Source of the DNA: Nitrospiria bacterium
GTDB taxonomy: Bacteria > Nitrospirota > UBA9217
NCBI GenBank assembly: GCA_919901555.1
Contig: CAKKPG010000022.1
Span: 1 to 64,000, forward strand
Reading direction: 5' to 3'
Length of the DNA: 64,000 nucleotides
The notes beneath the pieces are model-generated. The model was given only the letters and a program-made list of their open reading frames with translations, made no database searches and was not told where the DNA came from. Numbering within the stretch: position 1 is the first letter of the stretch; each line of letters opens with the position of its first letter. The position numbers and the translations under genes are program-made. Below, one piece after another: positions 36,022 to 45,337 of this stretch.

Positions 36022-37047
36022 TCACCTTCGGCGAAAGTGATCGTATCCCTGAGGCGTAAGCGGCTTCTTTTTGCCGTCGGCGCCGACAAGAGCTATCCCC
36101 CGGGCCTTTGTTACAATGCCGATTTCCGTTGCCTGAATCTTGAGGCCCCTGAGGCATTTCAGCTTCCGGGGAGGCGCCGTGAAAAGGAGTTCGTAGTCTT
36201 CTCCGCCCGCCAGCGCATAATCCAGGACTGGCCCGGTTAAGGCCCCTGCTGATCCGCGAAGCGCATTCGACAAGGGTATCTTCCCGGAGAATATCTGCGC
36301 TCCGGCGCCGCTCTCATCGCACAGGTGGGATAGATCAAGAGTGAGGCCGTCGCTGACATCGATCATCGAGGTGGCGCAGCCGGAGCGGGCGATCTTCAGC
36401 CCTTCCGCGACACGCGGAACCGGACGCAGATGACGCTCGGCAAGTCGTCCGATTGCGGATTTCGGATTGCGGATTTCGGATTTTTTATTCCGCATTCCCC
36501 ATTCCGCATTCCGCAATAACTCCAGCCCCGCCGCGGAATCCCCCAGGGTCCCCGTGACGAATATCCTGTCCCCCGGCCGGGCCCCTGAGCGCCTGAGAAG
36601 GAGGGCCTTTTCCGTCTCCCCGAGCGCGGTGACGGTGATAATGAATCCCTTGCCGGAACTGCACGTGTCGCCGCCGACGAGCAGCACCGCGTGTTCCCGC
36701 AGTACGGCTCCGAAACCCTTGTAGAAGTCGGCAATCTGTTCCGACCCGATCCCCTGCGGAATGGCAAGGGCGGTGAGACAGAAACGGGGGATCCCGCCCA
36801 TGGCGGCTATATCACTGAGGTTTACGGCGGCGGATTTCCATCCCAGCGAAAAAAAATCGGTGAAGGAAAGATCGAAGTGGACGCCTTCGACCAGCATGTC
36901 CGTGGTGGCCAGGAGCATCGAGGACGGAGAAACTGCGAGCGCCGCGGCATCGTCTCCGATACTCAGCGGCGCTCGTGGAGATTTCACGGAAAAAGATCGC
37001 CGGATTTTCTCGATGAGGCCGAATTCGCCCAGCTCTGATAATCTCAT
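36022..37047 (-). CDS. thiL: Thiamine-monophosphate kinase with in-frame repeat-derived segment
   Basis: GDDAAAL, LLATTDMLVEGVHFD, GWKSAAVNLSDIAAMGG, MIDVSDGLTLDLSHL, ALAGGEDYELLFT. Confidence 0.93.
   Translation of the reverse strand: MRLSELGEFGLIEKIRRSFSVKSPRAPLSIGDDAAALAVSPSSMLLATTDMLVEGVHFDLSFTDFFSLGWKSAAVNLSDIAAMGGIPRFCLTALAIPQGIGSEQIADFYKGFGAVLREHAVLLVGGDTCSSGKGFIITVTALGETEKALLLRRSGARPGDRIFVTGTLGDSAAGLELLRNAEWGMRNKKSEIRNPKSAIGRLAERHLRPVPRVAEGLKIARSGCATSMIDVSDGLTLDLSHLCDESGAGAQIFSGKIPLSNALRGSAGALTGPVLDYALAGGEDYELLFTAPPRKLKCLRGLKIQATEIGIVTKARGIALVGADGKKKPLTPQGYDHFRRR
36451..36517. repeat. Two-armed 7-bp-period array inside thiL
   Basis: GATTGCG GATTTCG GATTGCG GATTTCG GATTTTT TATTCCG CATTCCC CATTCCG CATTCCG. 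Confidence 0.85.
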
Positions 37048-37093
37048 CTATTCATTCTGCCGCCGATGCACAGAGAAAAACCTTGTCAAGAGG

Positions 37094-37127
37094 GGCTTCC
37101 GTCTTCCGTCTTCTGTCTTCTGTCTAC
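37094..37127. repeat. 7-bp-period array (CTTCCGT/CTTCTGT)
   Basis: CTTCCGT CTTCCGT CTTCTGT CTTCTGT upstream of thiL. Confidence 0.75.
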
Positions 37128-37134
37128 TTCAGCA

Positions 37135-39600
37135 TCAGTGCGTGGCCCGGGACCGGCCGGGAAGTTTCACCCGCGCGGCGCGGTGCGGGAGGCTCTTTTT
37201 AAGCGCGCTGGAAATCACCTCGTCCATGGTCTCGACAAAAATGAATTTCATGTCTTTTCTGACGTTCTTCGGGATGTCGTCCAGGTCCTTTTCGTTCTGC
37301 TTGGGGATGATTATGGTCCTGATCCCCGCCCTTCTGGCGGCGAGCGTCTTTTCTTTAAGCCCGCCGATGGGCAGCACCCTTCCGCGCAGCGTGACCTCTC
37401 CCGTCATGGCAAGGTCCTTTTTGACCGGGGAATTGGTGAAAACCGAGGCCAGGGCAGTGGCCATCGTGACGCCCGCCGAGGGGCCATCCTTGGGAATGGC
37501 GCCTGCGGGCACATGGATGTGAACGTCGGTCTTTCCGAAGAGATCGTCCTTGATGCCGAGGGTCTTTGCCCGTGAGCGCACATAGGTCAGCGCCGCATGG
37601 GCCGACTCTTTCATGACATCGCCAAGATGTCCCGTAAGGGTGAGCGTGCCCTTGCCGAGCATGGTGGTGGCTTCGATATAGAGAATATCGCCGCCCGTCT
37701 CGGTCCACGCAAGCCCGGTCACCACGCCGATCTCGTCCTTTTCTCGCTCCTCCTCGGGGAGGAACTTCGGAGCGCCCAGGTATTTATGCAGATTGGCCGG
37801 CGTGATCGTAAACAGACCTGTTTCGCCTTCGGCAACCTTGCGCGCCACCTTGCGGCAAAGGTGGGCGATCTCGCGCTCAAGGTTCCGGACGCCGGCCTCG
37901 CGCGTATACTGAGCGATGATCTCGAGCACGGTCTTCTCCGGGATATGGATCTGTTTCTCCGTGATCCCGTGCTCCTTCAACTGCCGGGGAATGAGGTAGT
38001 TATTGGCGATACCGAGCTTTTCCTGCTCCGTATATCCCGAGAGGCGGATGATCTCCATCCTGTCCTTGAGCGGCGACGGGATGGGATCGGTCATGTTCGC
38101 CGTGGTGATGAACATCACGCTCGACAAATCGAAAGGCAGAGCAATATAGTGGTCGCTGAAGGAGTTGTTCTGCTCCGGGTCGAGCACCTCGAGCAGGGCC
38201 GCCGACGGGTCGCCCCGGAAATCGGCTCCGATCTTGTCGATCTCATCGAGCATGAAAACGGGATTGTTCGACCCTGCGGTCTTGATGCCCTGGATAATCC
38301 TGCCCGGGAGCGCGCCCACGTAGGTCCTGCGATGTCCGCGGATCTCCGCCTCGTCGCGCACGCCGCCCAGGGAAATACGGACGAATTCACGGCCGAGGGA
38401 GCGGGCTATGGATTTCCCGAGGGACGTCTTGCCGACGCCCGGCGGCCCCACGAAACAGAGGATGGGACCTTTCATCTTGTCCTTGAGCTTGCGCACGGCG
38501 AGGTATTCAAGGATCCGTTCCTTGACCTTTTCCAGGTCGTAGTGGTCTTCTTCAAGCACCTTGTGCGCCGCCTTCAGGTCCAGATTGTCCTTGGTGGCTT
38601 TGGACCACGGCAGTTCCGTGAGCCATTCGATGTACGTCCGCGTCATGGACGCCTCGGCCGCGTCGGGGTGCATGCGCTCGAGACGCCGGAGCTGCTTCTC
38701 CGCTTCCTTGGCGCCCTTCTCCGGCATCTTCGCCTCTTTGATCTTGTCACGAAGTTCGCGGATATCTTCGGAACGGTCGTCCGTATCCCCGAGCTCGCGT
38801 TGGATCGCCTTGAGCTGTTCGCGCAGGAAATACTCCCTCTGCGTCTTGTCGATCTCGCCCCGGACGTCGGCCTGGATCTTCTGCTGCATGGAAAGGAGCT
38901 CGATCTCTTTGCTGAGGGCCTCGTTGATGCGCTTGATCCGCTGGACCGGGTCGGTGATCTCGAGGATCTCCTGGGCCTGCTCCACTTTGAGCCCCATGTT
39001 CGCCACCGCCAGATCGGCGAGCTTGCCCGGATCGTCGACGTTCTCGATGACGACCATGATGTCCGGGAGAATGACTTTTCCGAACGACACGAGCCGCTCA
39101 AGCTGCTCCTTGACGTTGCGCATGAGCGCCTCGGTCTCGAGGCTCACCGGCGCGGCCGTTTCCACGAAGGGTTTTACCTCGACCTGGTAGTAGGGCTCCT
39201 TCTGGAGGAACTTCACGGTCTTTGCCCTGGCAACGCCCTGGACGAGTATCTTGATGCGGCCGTCGGGCAGCTTGAGCATCCGCATGATGACGCCCACGGT
39301 GCCCATGGAATAGAGGTCCGAAGGCGTGGGGTTTTCCACGTTGATGTCTTTCTGCGAGGTAAGAAAGATCATCCGGTTCCCTTCGAGCGCCACTTCGATG
39401 GCCTTGATGGACATCTCCCTGCCCACGAAAAGCGGCAGCACCATATACGGGAAGACCACGATGTCCCGGATGGGGAGCAGCGGCAGCTTCCTGGGGATCT
39501 CGATGGACTGCTGAATGTCACTGTTTTTTGCTTCGGTCTTGGCCAAGCGGTCCTCCTTGCATACGTCCCAATTATACCTTAGTTTCAGCTCCCCAATCAA
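37135..39600 (-). CDS. lon: ATP-dependent protease Lon (5' end uncertain)
   Basis: [60 protein letters not shown]. Confidence 0.95.
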   Translation of the reverse strand: MIGELKLRYNWDVCKEDRLAKTEAKNSDIQQSIEIPRKLPLLPIRDIVVFPYMVLPLFVGREMSIKAIEVALEGNRMIFLTSQKDINVENPTPSDLYSMGTVGVIMRMLKLPDGRIKILVQGVARAKTVKFLQKEPYYQVEVKPFVETAAPVSLETEALMRNVKEQLERLVSFGKVILPDIMVVIENVDDPGKLADLAVANMGLKVEQAQEILEITDPVQRIKRINEALSKEIELLSMQQKIQADVRGEIDKTQREYFLREQLKAIQRELGDTDDRSEDIRELRDKIKEAKMPEKGAKEAEKQLRRLERMHPDAAEASMTRTYIEWLTELPWSKATKDNLDLKAAHKVLEEDHYDLEKVKERILEYLAVRKLKDKMKGPILCFVGPPGVGKTSLGKSIARSLGREFVRISLGGVRDEAEIRGHRRTYVGALPGRIIQGIKTAGSNNPVFMLDEIDKIGADFRGDPSAALLEVLDPEQNNSFSDHYIALPFDLSSVMFITTANMTDPIPSPLKDRMEIIRLSGYTEQEKLGIANNYLIPRQLKEHGITEKQIHIPEKTVLEIIAQYTREAGVRNLEREIAHLCRKVARKVAEGETGLFTITPANLHKYLGAPKFLPEEEREKDEIGVVTGLAWTETGGDILYIEATTMLGKGTLTLTGHLGDVMKESAHAALTYVRSRAKTLGIKDDLFGKTDVHIHVPAGAIPKDGPSAGVTMATALASVFTNSPVKKDLAMTGEVTLRGRVLPIGGLKEKTLAARRAGIRTIIIPKQNEKDLDDIPKNVRKDMKFIFVETMDEVISSALKKSLPHRAARVKLPGRSRATH

Positions 39601-39610
39601 TACCGGTGGT

Positions 39611-40480
39611 TCATAATTTCAACTTTTTCAAATAATCCCTGAATTCCGAACCGAATTCGGTATTTTTCAGTCCAAACTCCACGGTCGCCTTCAAAAACCC
39701 GAGTTTATCGCCGGCGTCATAGCGTTTCCCTTTGAATTCGAAGGCGTAAATGGGCTGCTTCCCCATGAGGAGCTTGAGGCCGTCCGTGAGCTGGATCTCG
39801 CCGCCTTTGCCGGGCCGGGTATGTTCAAGGGCGGTGAATATCTCGGGCGTCAGGATATAGCGCCCGATGATGGCGAGATTGGACGGTGCGGCGGACGGTG
39901 ACGGCTTTTCCACCAGGTCTTTGACGAGGTATACGCCGTCCTCGATCTTTTTTGCATCGATGATGCCGTACTGACCGGTTTGTGCATGGGGCACCTTCTG
40001 GATGGCCAGGATCGTTGCGGGATAGCGGGCATGGACGTCCATCATCTGTTTGAGCACCGGAACATCGTTGTCGATGATGTCGTCGCCCAGGAGCACGGCA
40101 AAGGCCTCCTCGCCCACCACCCGCTTGGCCGTGAGCACGGCATGACCGAGCCCGAGGGCCTTCTTCTGCCTGATATAGCAGAACGTGACGAGGTCGGCAA
40201 TGCGCTGCACCTCGGACAGAAGCTCGTGCTTGCCTTTGGACTTGAGGTCTTCCTCCAGTTCAAAGGCCACATCGAAGTGGTCCTCGATGGCGCGCTTGCC
40301 CCGTCCGGTGATGAGCACCACCTCTTCGATGCCGGACGCCACGGCCTCTTCCACCACGTACTGTATGAGCGGCTTATCAACGAGCGCGAGCATCTCCTTG
40401 GGAGACGCTTTGGTCGCCGGTAAAAAACGGGTCCCCAGACCCGCCGCAGGAAAGACCGCTTTGGTAATACCTTTCGGCAC
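39611..40480 (-). CDS. galU: UTP-glucose-1-phosphate uridylyltransferase
   Basis: [40 protein letters not shown]. Confidence 0.95.
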   Translation of the reverse strand: MPKGITKAVFPAAGLGTRFLPATKASPKEMLALVDKPLIQYVVEEAVASGIEEVVLITGRGKRAIEDHFDVAFELEEDLKSKGKHELLSEVQRIADLVTFCYIRQKKALGLGHAVLTAKRVVGEEAFAVLLGDDIIDNDVPVLKQMMDVHARYPATILAIQKVPHAQTGQYGIIDAKKIEDGVYLVKDLVEKPSPSAAPSNLAIIGRYILTPEIFTALEHTRPGKGGEIQLTDGLKLLMGKQPIYAFEFKGKRYDAGDKLGFLKATVEFGLKNTEFGSEFRDYLKKLKL

Positions 40481-40549
40481 GTCCGTCTCCTTTTCACCGG
40501 CATTGTAGGGGACTGGTTCTGAAAAGTCAAGGTGCGTTCTCGGTTCCCC

Positions 40550-41962
40550 TTACTTGGGCACCGGAACGCTCCCGAGGAGGTATTTCAGGTCATCGTCGTC
40601 GAACCGAAGGCCGACGCCCACGAAAGCTGCCGCCCGGTCCGAGTTCAGGAAGTTGTCGTATCCTGCATTCAGCAACAGCAGCTTGTTGATGGTGTAGTTA
40701 AGCGATGCCTTCATATGGGTATTCAGATTGCCCGGTTCCGTGCTGCTGAAGTTCCATGCATCGAGGCTGAACTTCACCCGGTCGTCAAAGGCAAAGTAGT
40801 CGGCGCCGATGCCGCCCCTGGACTCGATGAGCCCCATGCGGAGGGCCAGGTTTCCCCAGCGCTTGGCGAACTCGACGCTGAACCTGAGGCGGTCTTCGTA
40901 GGTTTCGCTCACCGTCGTCGTGCCCGGCGGCGTGGTCACGACCTCAGACCGCGTGTACTTGGCGTAGGGGTCCGAGGCGACCTCGAGGATGTAGTACTTG
41001 TCCGGCTTGGGCTTGAGCTCCAGGGTAAAGTAAGTCTTGGACTGGGGGAACATATACTCGCTCCGGAAGGCCACGATGGTCTTCATCCTCTCTATGCGCG
41101 ACGTGTAGTCGCTGATCCCCTTTGCGGCGCTGTCGATATTATTGTACATGCTGTCGTCGCTCACGAGCTTGCCGAGCGTTCCTTCTCCGCGGTCGATCTT
41201 CTTGGTCACGTTCTCGATGGAGGCGAGGGCCAGCTCGGCGCTCCGCGACGCTTCGCGCGCGTTCTCCAACGTCACCTTGAGATTGTCGCGATTATCGTTC
41301 ACCACACCGTTGAGATTCGTTGCAAGCTCGTTCAGCCGCATGACCAGTTCGCTGCCGTCGCTCCGCAGGGCGTAGGAAAACTCCCGGATGTTCGACGTGG
41401 TGCCGCGCAGGTCCGCAAGGATGTCTTCCATGGAGCGGGCGCCCCGTTCGGTGCCGAAGACCTGACGAAGCGACGCGGTCACCTGCTTGATGTCGTCGGC
41501 GATGCCGCTCAGTTGACTGACAAGCTTGTCCACATCGCTCGGGGACGTCGTCGTCTCGATCCGCTCTCCTTCCCGGTAGAACGCCGATTGCTCGGGAGAC
41601 TCGGCGCCGTACTCGGTCTTTCGTCTCGGGTTGATCTCCACGAATTTATCGCCCAAAAGCCCCATGGTCTTGACTCCCGCCTCGGAGCCCCGGGCGATCT
41701 TGACCCCGGGATCGATCCGCAGGACCAGCTTGGCCCGGCTGTCCTCCAGCACCACCTTCTCGACCGTGCCGATCTTCACGCCCGCCATCCGGACCGCGGC
41801 CTTGTCGTCGAGCCCCGCAACCGAGTCGAACGTGGCCTCGACCACATAGCCCTTCTTCGCCCCGAACTCGTATTTTCCGACAGCAAAGGTCATGTACAGA
41901 AGGATGACCGATCCTCCCAACACCAGCAGCCCCACCTTTGCCTCTGCGCTCAGCTTCGCCAT
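40550..41962 (-). CDS. MCE/MlaD protein with long coiled-coil and barrel-like C-terminal region
   Basis: MlaD-like N-terminus VGLLVLGG...ATFDSVAGLDDKAAVRMAGVKIGTVEKV; C-terminal alternating amphipathic strands. Confidence 0.82.
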   Translation of the reverse strand: MAKLSAEAKVGLLVLGGSVILLYMTFAVGKYEFGAKKGYVVEATFDSVAGLDDKAAVRMAGVKIGTVEKVVLEDSRAKLVLRIDPGVKIARGSEAGVKTMGLLGDKFVEINPRRKTEYGAESPEQSAFYREGERIETTTSPSDVDKLVSQLSGIADDIKQVTASLRQVFGTERGARSMEDILADLRGTTSNIREFSYALRSDGSELVMRLNELATNLNGVVNDNRDNLKVTLENAREASRSAELALASIENVTKKIDRGEGTLGKLVSDDSMYNNIDSAAKGISDYTSRIERMKTIVAFRSEYMFPQSKTYFTLELKPKPDKYYILEVASDPYAKYTRSEVVTTPPGTTTVSETYEDRLRFSVEFAKRWGNLALRMGLIESRGGIGADYFAFDDRVKFSLDAWNFSSTEPGNLNTHMKASLNYTINKLLLLNAGYDNFLNSDRAAAFVGVGLRFDDDDLKYLLGSVPVPK

Positions 41963-41974
41963 GAGAACCCCTGT

Positions 41975-42072
41975 GAATTGGAAATTGGAAATTGGAAATT
42001 GGAAATTTTAAAAGTCATTATATAATCTTTTTATTTACGATTTGACATTTACGATTTGCAATTTCCAATGCC
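41975..42072. repeat. Two-armed 7-bp-period array between mlaF- and mlaD-like genes
   Basis: ATTGGAA x4 ... TTTACGA TTTGACA TTTACGA TTTGCAA TTTCCAA. Confidence 0.8.
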
Positions 42073-42081
42073 TCTTCGTTT

Positions 42082-42834
42082 TTAATCCGCCGTTATCGGC
42101 CCCACCGCGCTGCCGGTGATGAACTGTTTCACGATGGGGTTCGTCGTGTTCCTGATCTCGTCCGGCGTGCCGATCTCCTGGATCTCTCCTTTATAGAGCA
42201 TGGCTATCCGGTCCGAGATCTTGTACGCGCTCTGCATATCGTGCGTGATGGCCACGGACGTGACGCCGAGCTTCTTCCGGAGGTCCACGATCAGATCGTT
42301 GATTGCGTCCGCGGTGATGGGGTCCAGACCGGTCGTGGGCTCGTCGTACAGAATGATCTCCGCATCCATGGCAATGGCCCGGGCAAGCCCAACCCTCTTC
42401 CTCATGCCGCCCGAGAGGTCGGACGGCATCTTGTCCTCCACGCCCTTGAGCCCCACGAGTGCCAGTTTCTCGGTCGCGGCGTCCCGTATCTCCCTGTCGG
42501 ACATTCTGGTATGCTGCTTCAGGCTGAAACCCACGTTCTCCCCCACCGTGAGCGAGTCGAAGAGCGCCGCGCCCTGAAACAGCATGCCGAACTTTTTCCG
42601 TATGTCGTTCAGGCCCCGTTCGTCAAGGGTGTTCAGGTCCTGGCCGTCCACGACCACCCGACCCCTGTCCGGGAACAGCAGCCCGATGATATGCTTGATC
42701 AGCACGCTCTTGCCGCTGCCGCTCCCGCCGATCACGGTCATGCTCTCGCCCTTTTCGACCGAAAGGTTCACGCCGCGGAGCACGTGGTGGCCGCCGAAGT
42801 TTTTGTGGAGGTCCGTGATCTCGATCATCGCCAT
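42082..42834 (-). CDS. MlaF-like ABC transporter ATPase
   Basis: GGSGSGKSVLIKHIIGL, LSGGMRKRVGLARA, ILYDEPTTGLDP. Confidence 0.92.
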   Translation of the reverse strand: MAMIEITDLHKNFGGHHVLRGVNLSVEKGESMTVIGGSGSGKSVLIKHIIGLLFPDRGRVVVDGQDLNTLDERGLNDIRKKFGMLFQGAALFDSLTVGENVGFSLKQHTRMSDREIRDAATEKLALVGLKGVEDKMPSDLSGGMRKRVGLARAIAMDAEIILYDEPTTGLDPITADAINDLIVDLRKKLGVTSVAITHDMQSAYKISDRIAMLYKGEIQEIGTPDEIRNTTNPIVKQFITGSAVGPITAD

Positions 42835-42838
42835 GGGC

Positions 42839-43609
42839 TCACCACAACAGCGCGGACAGGAAATAATCCAGGATCAGGATCAGCATGCACGACACCACGA
42901 CCGCGCCGGTCGTGGCCTTTCCCACGCCCTCGGCTCCGCCCTCGGTGTTGAACCCCTTGTAGCAGCCGATCAGCCCGACCACCGCCCCGAACACGAGCGA
43001 CTTGATCAGGCCGTACCAGATGTCCGTCACCTCGGTGTTGTTGATGCTCTGGTTGATGTAGGTGACCGGGTTGGTCCCGAGCACCTTCACGCCCACGAAG
43101 TACCCGCCCGCGATGCCGACGTACATCCCGAGCGCGGTGAGGAAGAACATCATGATCGTGCTCGCCAGAAACCGGGGGACCACCAGGTATTTCATGGGGT
43201 TCGTTGCAAGCGTATAGAGCGCGTCGATCTGCTCGGTCACGCGCATGGTGCCGAGCTCTGCCGCCATGGAGGCCCCTGCCCTGCCCGCCACCATGAGGCC
43301 GGTCAGGACCGGCCCCAGTTCCCGCGTCATCGAGAGCGACACCACCGTGCCGATGAGCGACTCGGCCCCGAACCGTTTGAACCCGGTATAGCTCTGGAGC
43401 GCCAGCACCATGCCGGTGGAGATGGCCGTGGTCAGCACCACGGGCACGGAGTTCACGCCGATCTGTTCCATCTGCTTCAACAGGTTCTTGAAATAGAACG
43501 GCCTGCTCGTGCACCAGCGGAGCGTCTGGATGAGGAACATGACCACTTTCCCCATCTCGATCATGACCGCGGTGGTCCTGCTGCCCAGCAGTTCAAGCCA
43601 GTTGATCAT
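42839..43609 (-). CDS. MlaE-like ABC transporter permease
   Basis: MTRELGPVLTGLMVAGRAGASMAAELGTMRVTEQIDAL. Confidence 0.93.
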   Translation of the reverse strand: MINWLELLGSRTTAVMIEMGKVVMFLIQTLRWCTSRPFYFKNLLKQMEQIGVNSVPVVLTTAISTGMVLALQSYTGFKRFGAESLIGTVVSLSMTRELGPVLTGLMVAGRAGASMAAELGTMRVTEQIDALYTLATNPMKYLVVPRFLASTIMMFFLTALGMYVGIAGGYFVGVKVLGTNPVTYINQSINNTEVTDIWYGLIKSLVFGAVVGLIGCYKGFNTEGGAEGVGKATTGAVVVSCMLILILDYFLSALLW

Positions 43610-43624
43610 AGGGCACATCCGTTC

Positions 43625-43708
43625 AATGCAAAATGCAGAATGCAAATTTCAAATTTTAAAATAAAAAACATACATTTTACCTTTTGCACTTTTCATTCTG
43701 CATTTTGC
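43625..43708. repeat. Two-armed array: 12 contiguous in-phase heptamers
   Basis: AATGCAA AATGCAG AATGCAA ATTTCAA ATTTTAA AATAAAA AACATAC ATTTTAC CTTTTGC ACTTTTC ATTCTGC ATTTTGC. Confidence 0.88.
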
Positions 43709-43714
43709 CTTGAG

Positions 43715-44893
43715 TTATACGTACACCCTCGGCACCCGGCTGCTGATCCCGCAGAGCACCTCGTAGGCAATGGTCCCGGTTTTCTTTGCAAGGTCGTCAG
43801 CCGTGATCTCTTCATTCCCCTGTCGCCCGATGAGCACCACGTCGTCCCCCTCCGATACGCCGGGAACGCCGGTCACGTCGAGCATGGTCATGTCCATGCA
43901 GACCCGCCCCGCCACGGGAACGCGCGTCCCCCGGACAAGGGCCTCTCCCCGGTTCGACAGGGCCCGGCTGAAGCCGTCGGCATACCCGATGGGGATCGTG
44001 GCGATGCGGCTCTCCCGCTTGGTGACAAACGTCCTGCCGTAGCTGATGGGCGCCCCTGCTGGAACGGTTTTAACAAAGGCGATTCGCGTCACCAGGGACA
44101 GGACAGGACGCACATCGGCATCCCCGGGACGGGCCTCCAGCGGACTGTATCCGTAGAGCATGAGACCGGGCCTGACCATGGTGAACAGCGCGCGGCGGTA
44201 ATCAAGCACCGCCGCGCTGTTGGCGGCGTGGCGAAGGGGAATCGAGAGCCCCCGGGCATCGAGCGCCTTCATGAGCGCTTCGAACCGCTCCATCTGCTTC
44301 GAGGCGAACTGTTTGTCCGCAAGATCGGCATCGGCAAAATGGGTCATGAGCCCTTCTACGTATATTCCGGGAAGATTGAAAACACGGGCGATAGTATCAG
44401 CCGCATGTTCCGGAGCAAGCCCGATGCGTCCCATGCCCGTGTCGATCTTGATATGAACGTTCACGGTCTTTCCCTGCTTGCGAGCAGCCTGTGAGAGCGC
44501 CTCCGCAAGCTTCACGGAATAAACGATGGGCGTCAGGGACAGCTCCGTGATCGTTTCCGCCTGTTCGGGGAAAACAGCGCCCATGACCAGGACGGGCGCC
44601 CCGATGCCCGCGGCACGGAGTTCGGCGCCTTCTTCGACAAGAGCAACGCCGAGCATGTCTGCGCCGAGCGTCAACAGACGGCGTGAAACCTCAAGGGCGC
44701 CGTGGCCATATGCCTGCGCTTTGACAACGGCGAGTACTTTTCTGCCTTCCACCCTGAGCAGGACTTCCTGAAAATTATGGGAGAGCGCCGCGAGGTCTAT
44801 GAAGGCCGCTGTCGGCCTGCCGGAACCGGCAGCACGTCCGGCGGACAGGGCAAAAGACCGTGAATGCGTCGCTTCAGTGGATGGTGCTCTCAT
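43715..44893 (-). CDS. alr: Alanine racemase
   Basis: VLAVVKAQAYGHGALEVSRRL; HIKIDTGMGRIGL; VRPGLMLYGYSP; GRVCMDMTMLDV. Confidence 0.95.
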   Translation of the reverse strand: MRAPSTEATHSRSFALSAGRAAGSGRPTAAFIDLAALSHNFQEVLLRVEGRKVLAVVKAQAYGHGALEVSRRLLTLGADMLGVALVEEGAELRAAGIGAPVLVMGAVFPEQAETITELSLTPIVYSVKLAEALSQAARKQGKTVNVHIKIDTGMGRIGLAPEHAADTIARVFNLPGIYVEGLMTHFADADLADKQFASKQMERFEALMKALDARGLSIPLRHAANSAAVLDYRRALFTMVRPGLMLYGYSPLEARPGDADVRPVLSLVTRIAFVKTVPAGAPISYGRTFVTKRESRIATIPIGYADGFSRALSNRGEALVRGTRVPVAGRVCMDMTMLDVTGVPGVSEGDDVVLIGRQGNEEITADDLAKKTGTIAYEVLCGISSRVPRVYV

Positions 44894-45071
44894 TATTGAT
44901 TTCCTCAAACGTGTCGGAGGTGGGCAGTATTTCTATCTTGTCGAAGGACTGGCCGCAGTCCATGCAGTCCCAGTGATGCACTGTCCAGTACTCAAGGTCC
45001 AACTCGAGGCTGTAATCATCCTCCTGATAGAGGTTTGTCCCTCCGCAATAGGGGCACATGATCGGTTCCAT
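44874..45071 (-). CDS. Small zinc-ribbon protein
   Basis: MCPYCGG...HWDCMDCGQSF; short, start uncertain. Confidence 0.5.
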   Translation of the reverse strand: MEPIMCPYCGGTNLYQEDDYSLELDLEYWTVHHWDCMDCGQSFDKIEILPTSDTFEEINNESTIH

Positions 45072-45224
45072 CGCTGTTCCTCCGACTTTCATCCCTTTCC
45101 TGACTGTCATCGCCGGATGAAAATCACTCACTCCCTGCCGAAAACAGATCACAACGCAGCGCGCAACAAAAAAAAGCGGCAATCGTGCGGCGACCGTGAT
45201 TTTCCCTGCCGGCCTTTCATTTTT

Positions 45225-45285
45225 ACTCCGTTGGAGAAAGCCGCCATCTTTACCTCCGTTAGAGAGCTCTGTTCTCCAACGGAGT
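45225..45285. repeat. Inverted-repeat element with three copies of CTCCGTTGGAGAA-like arm
   Basis: ACTCCGTTGGAGAA (45225-45238) / TTCTCCAACGGAGT (45272-45285), middle CTCCGTTAGAGA. Confidence 0.8.
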
Positions 45286-45337
45286 TTACTTTATCATAGC
45301 GGGGCGCCTTTTGCAAAATATTTTTTGGCGGCCGTCG

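Noticed and set aside
37597-39582. 661-aa plus-strand ORF
   Set aside because: Shadow ORF antisense to lon; no recognisable domain and produced by codon bias in high-GC DNA.
43625-43708. CRISPR array
   Set aside because: 7-bp periodic units without 20-40 bp repeats and spacers, and no cas genes.
42584-44494. 636-aa plus-strand ORF
   Set aside because: Antisense to mlaE/mlaF/alr; runs through a heptamer array; no domain.
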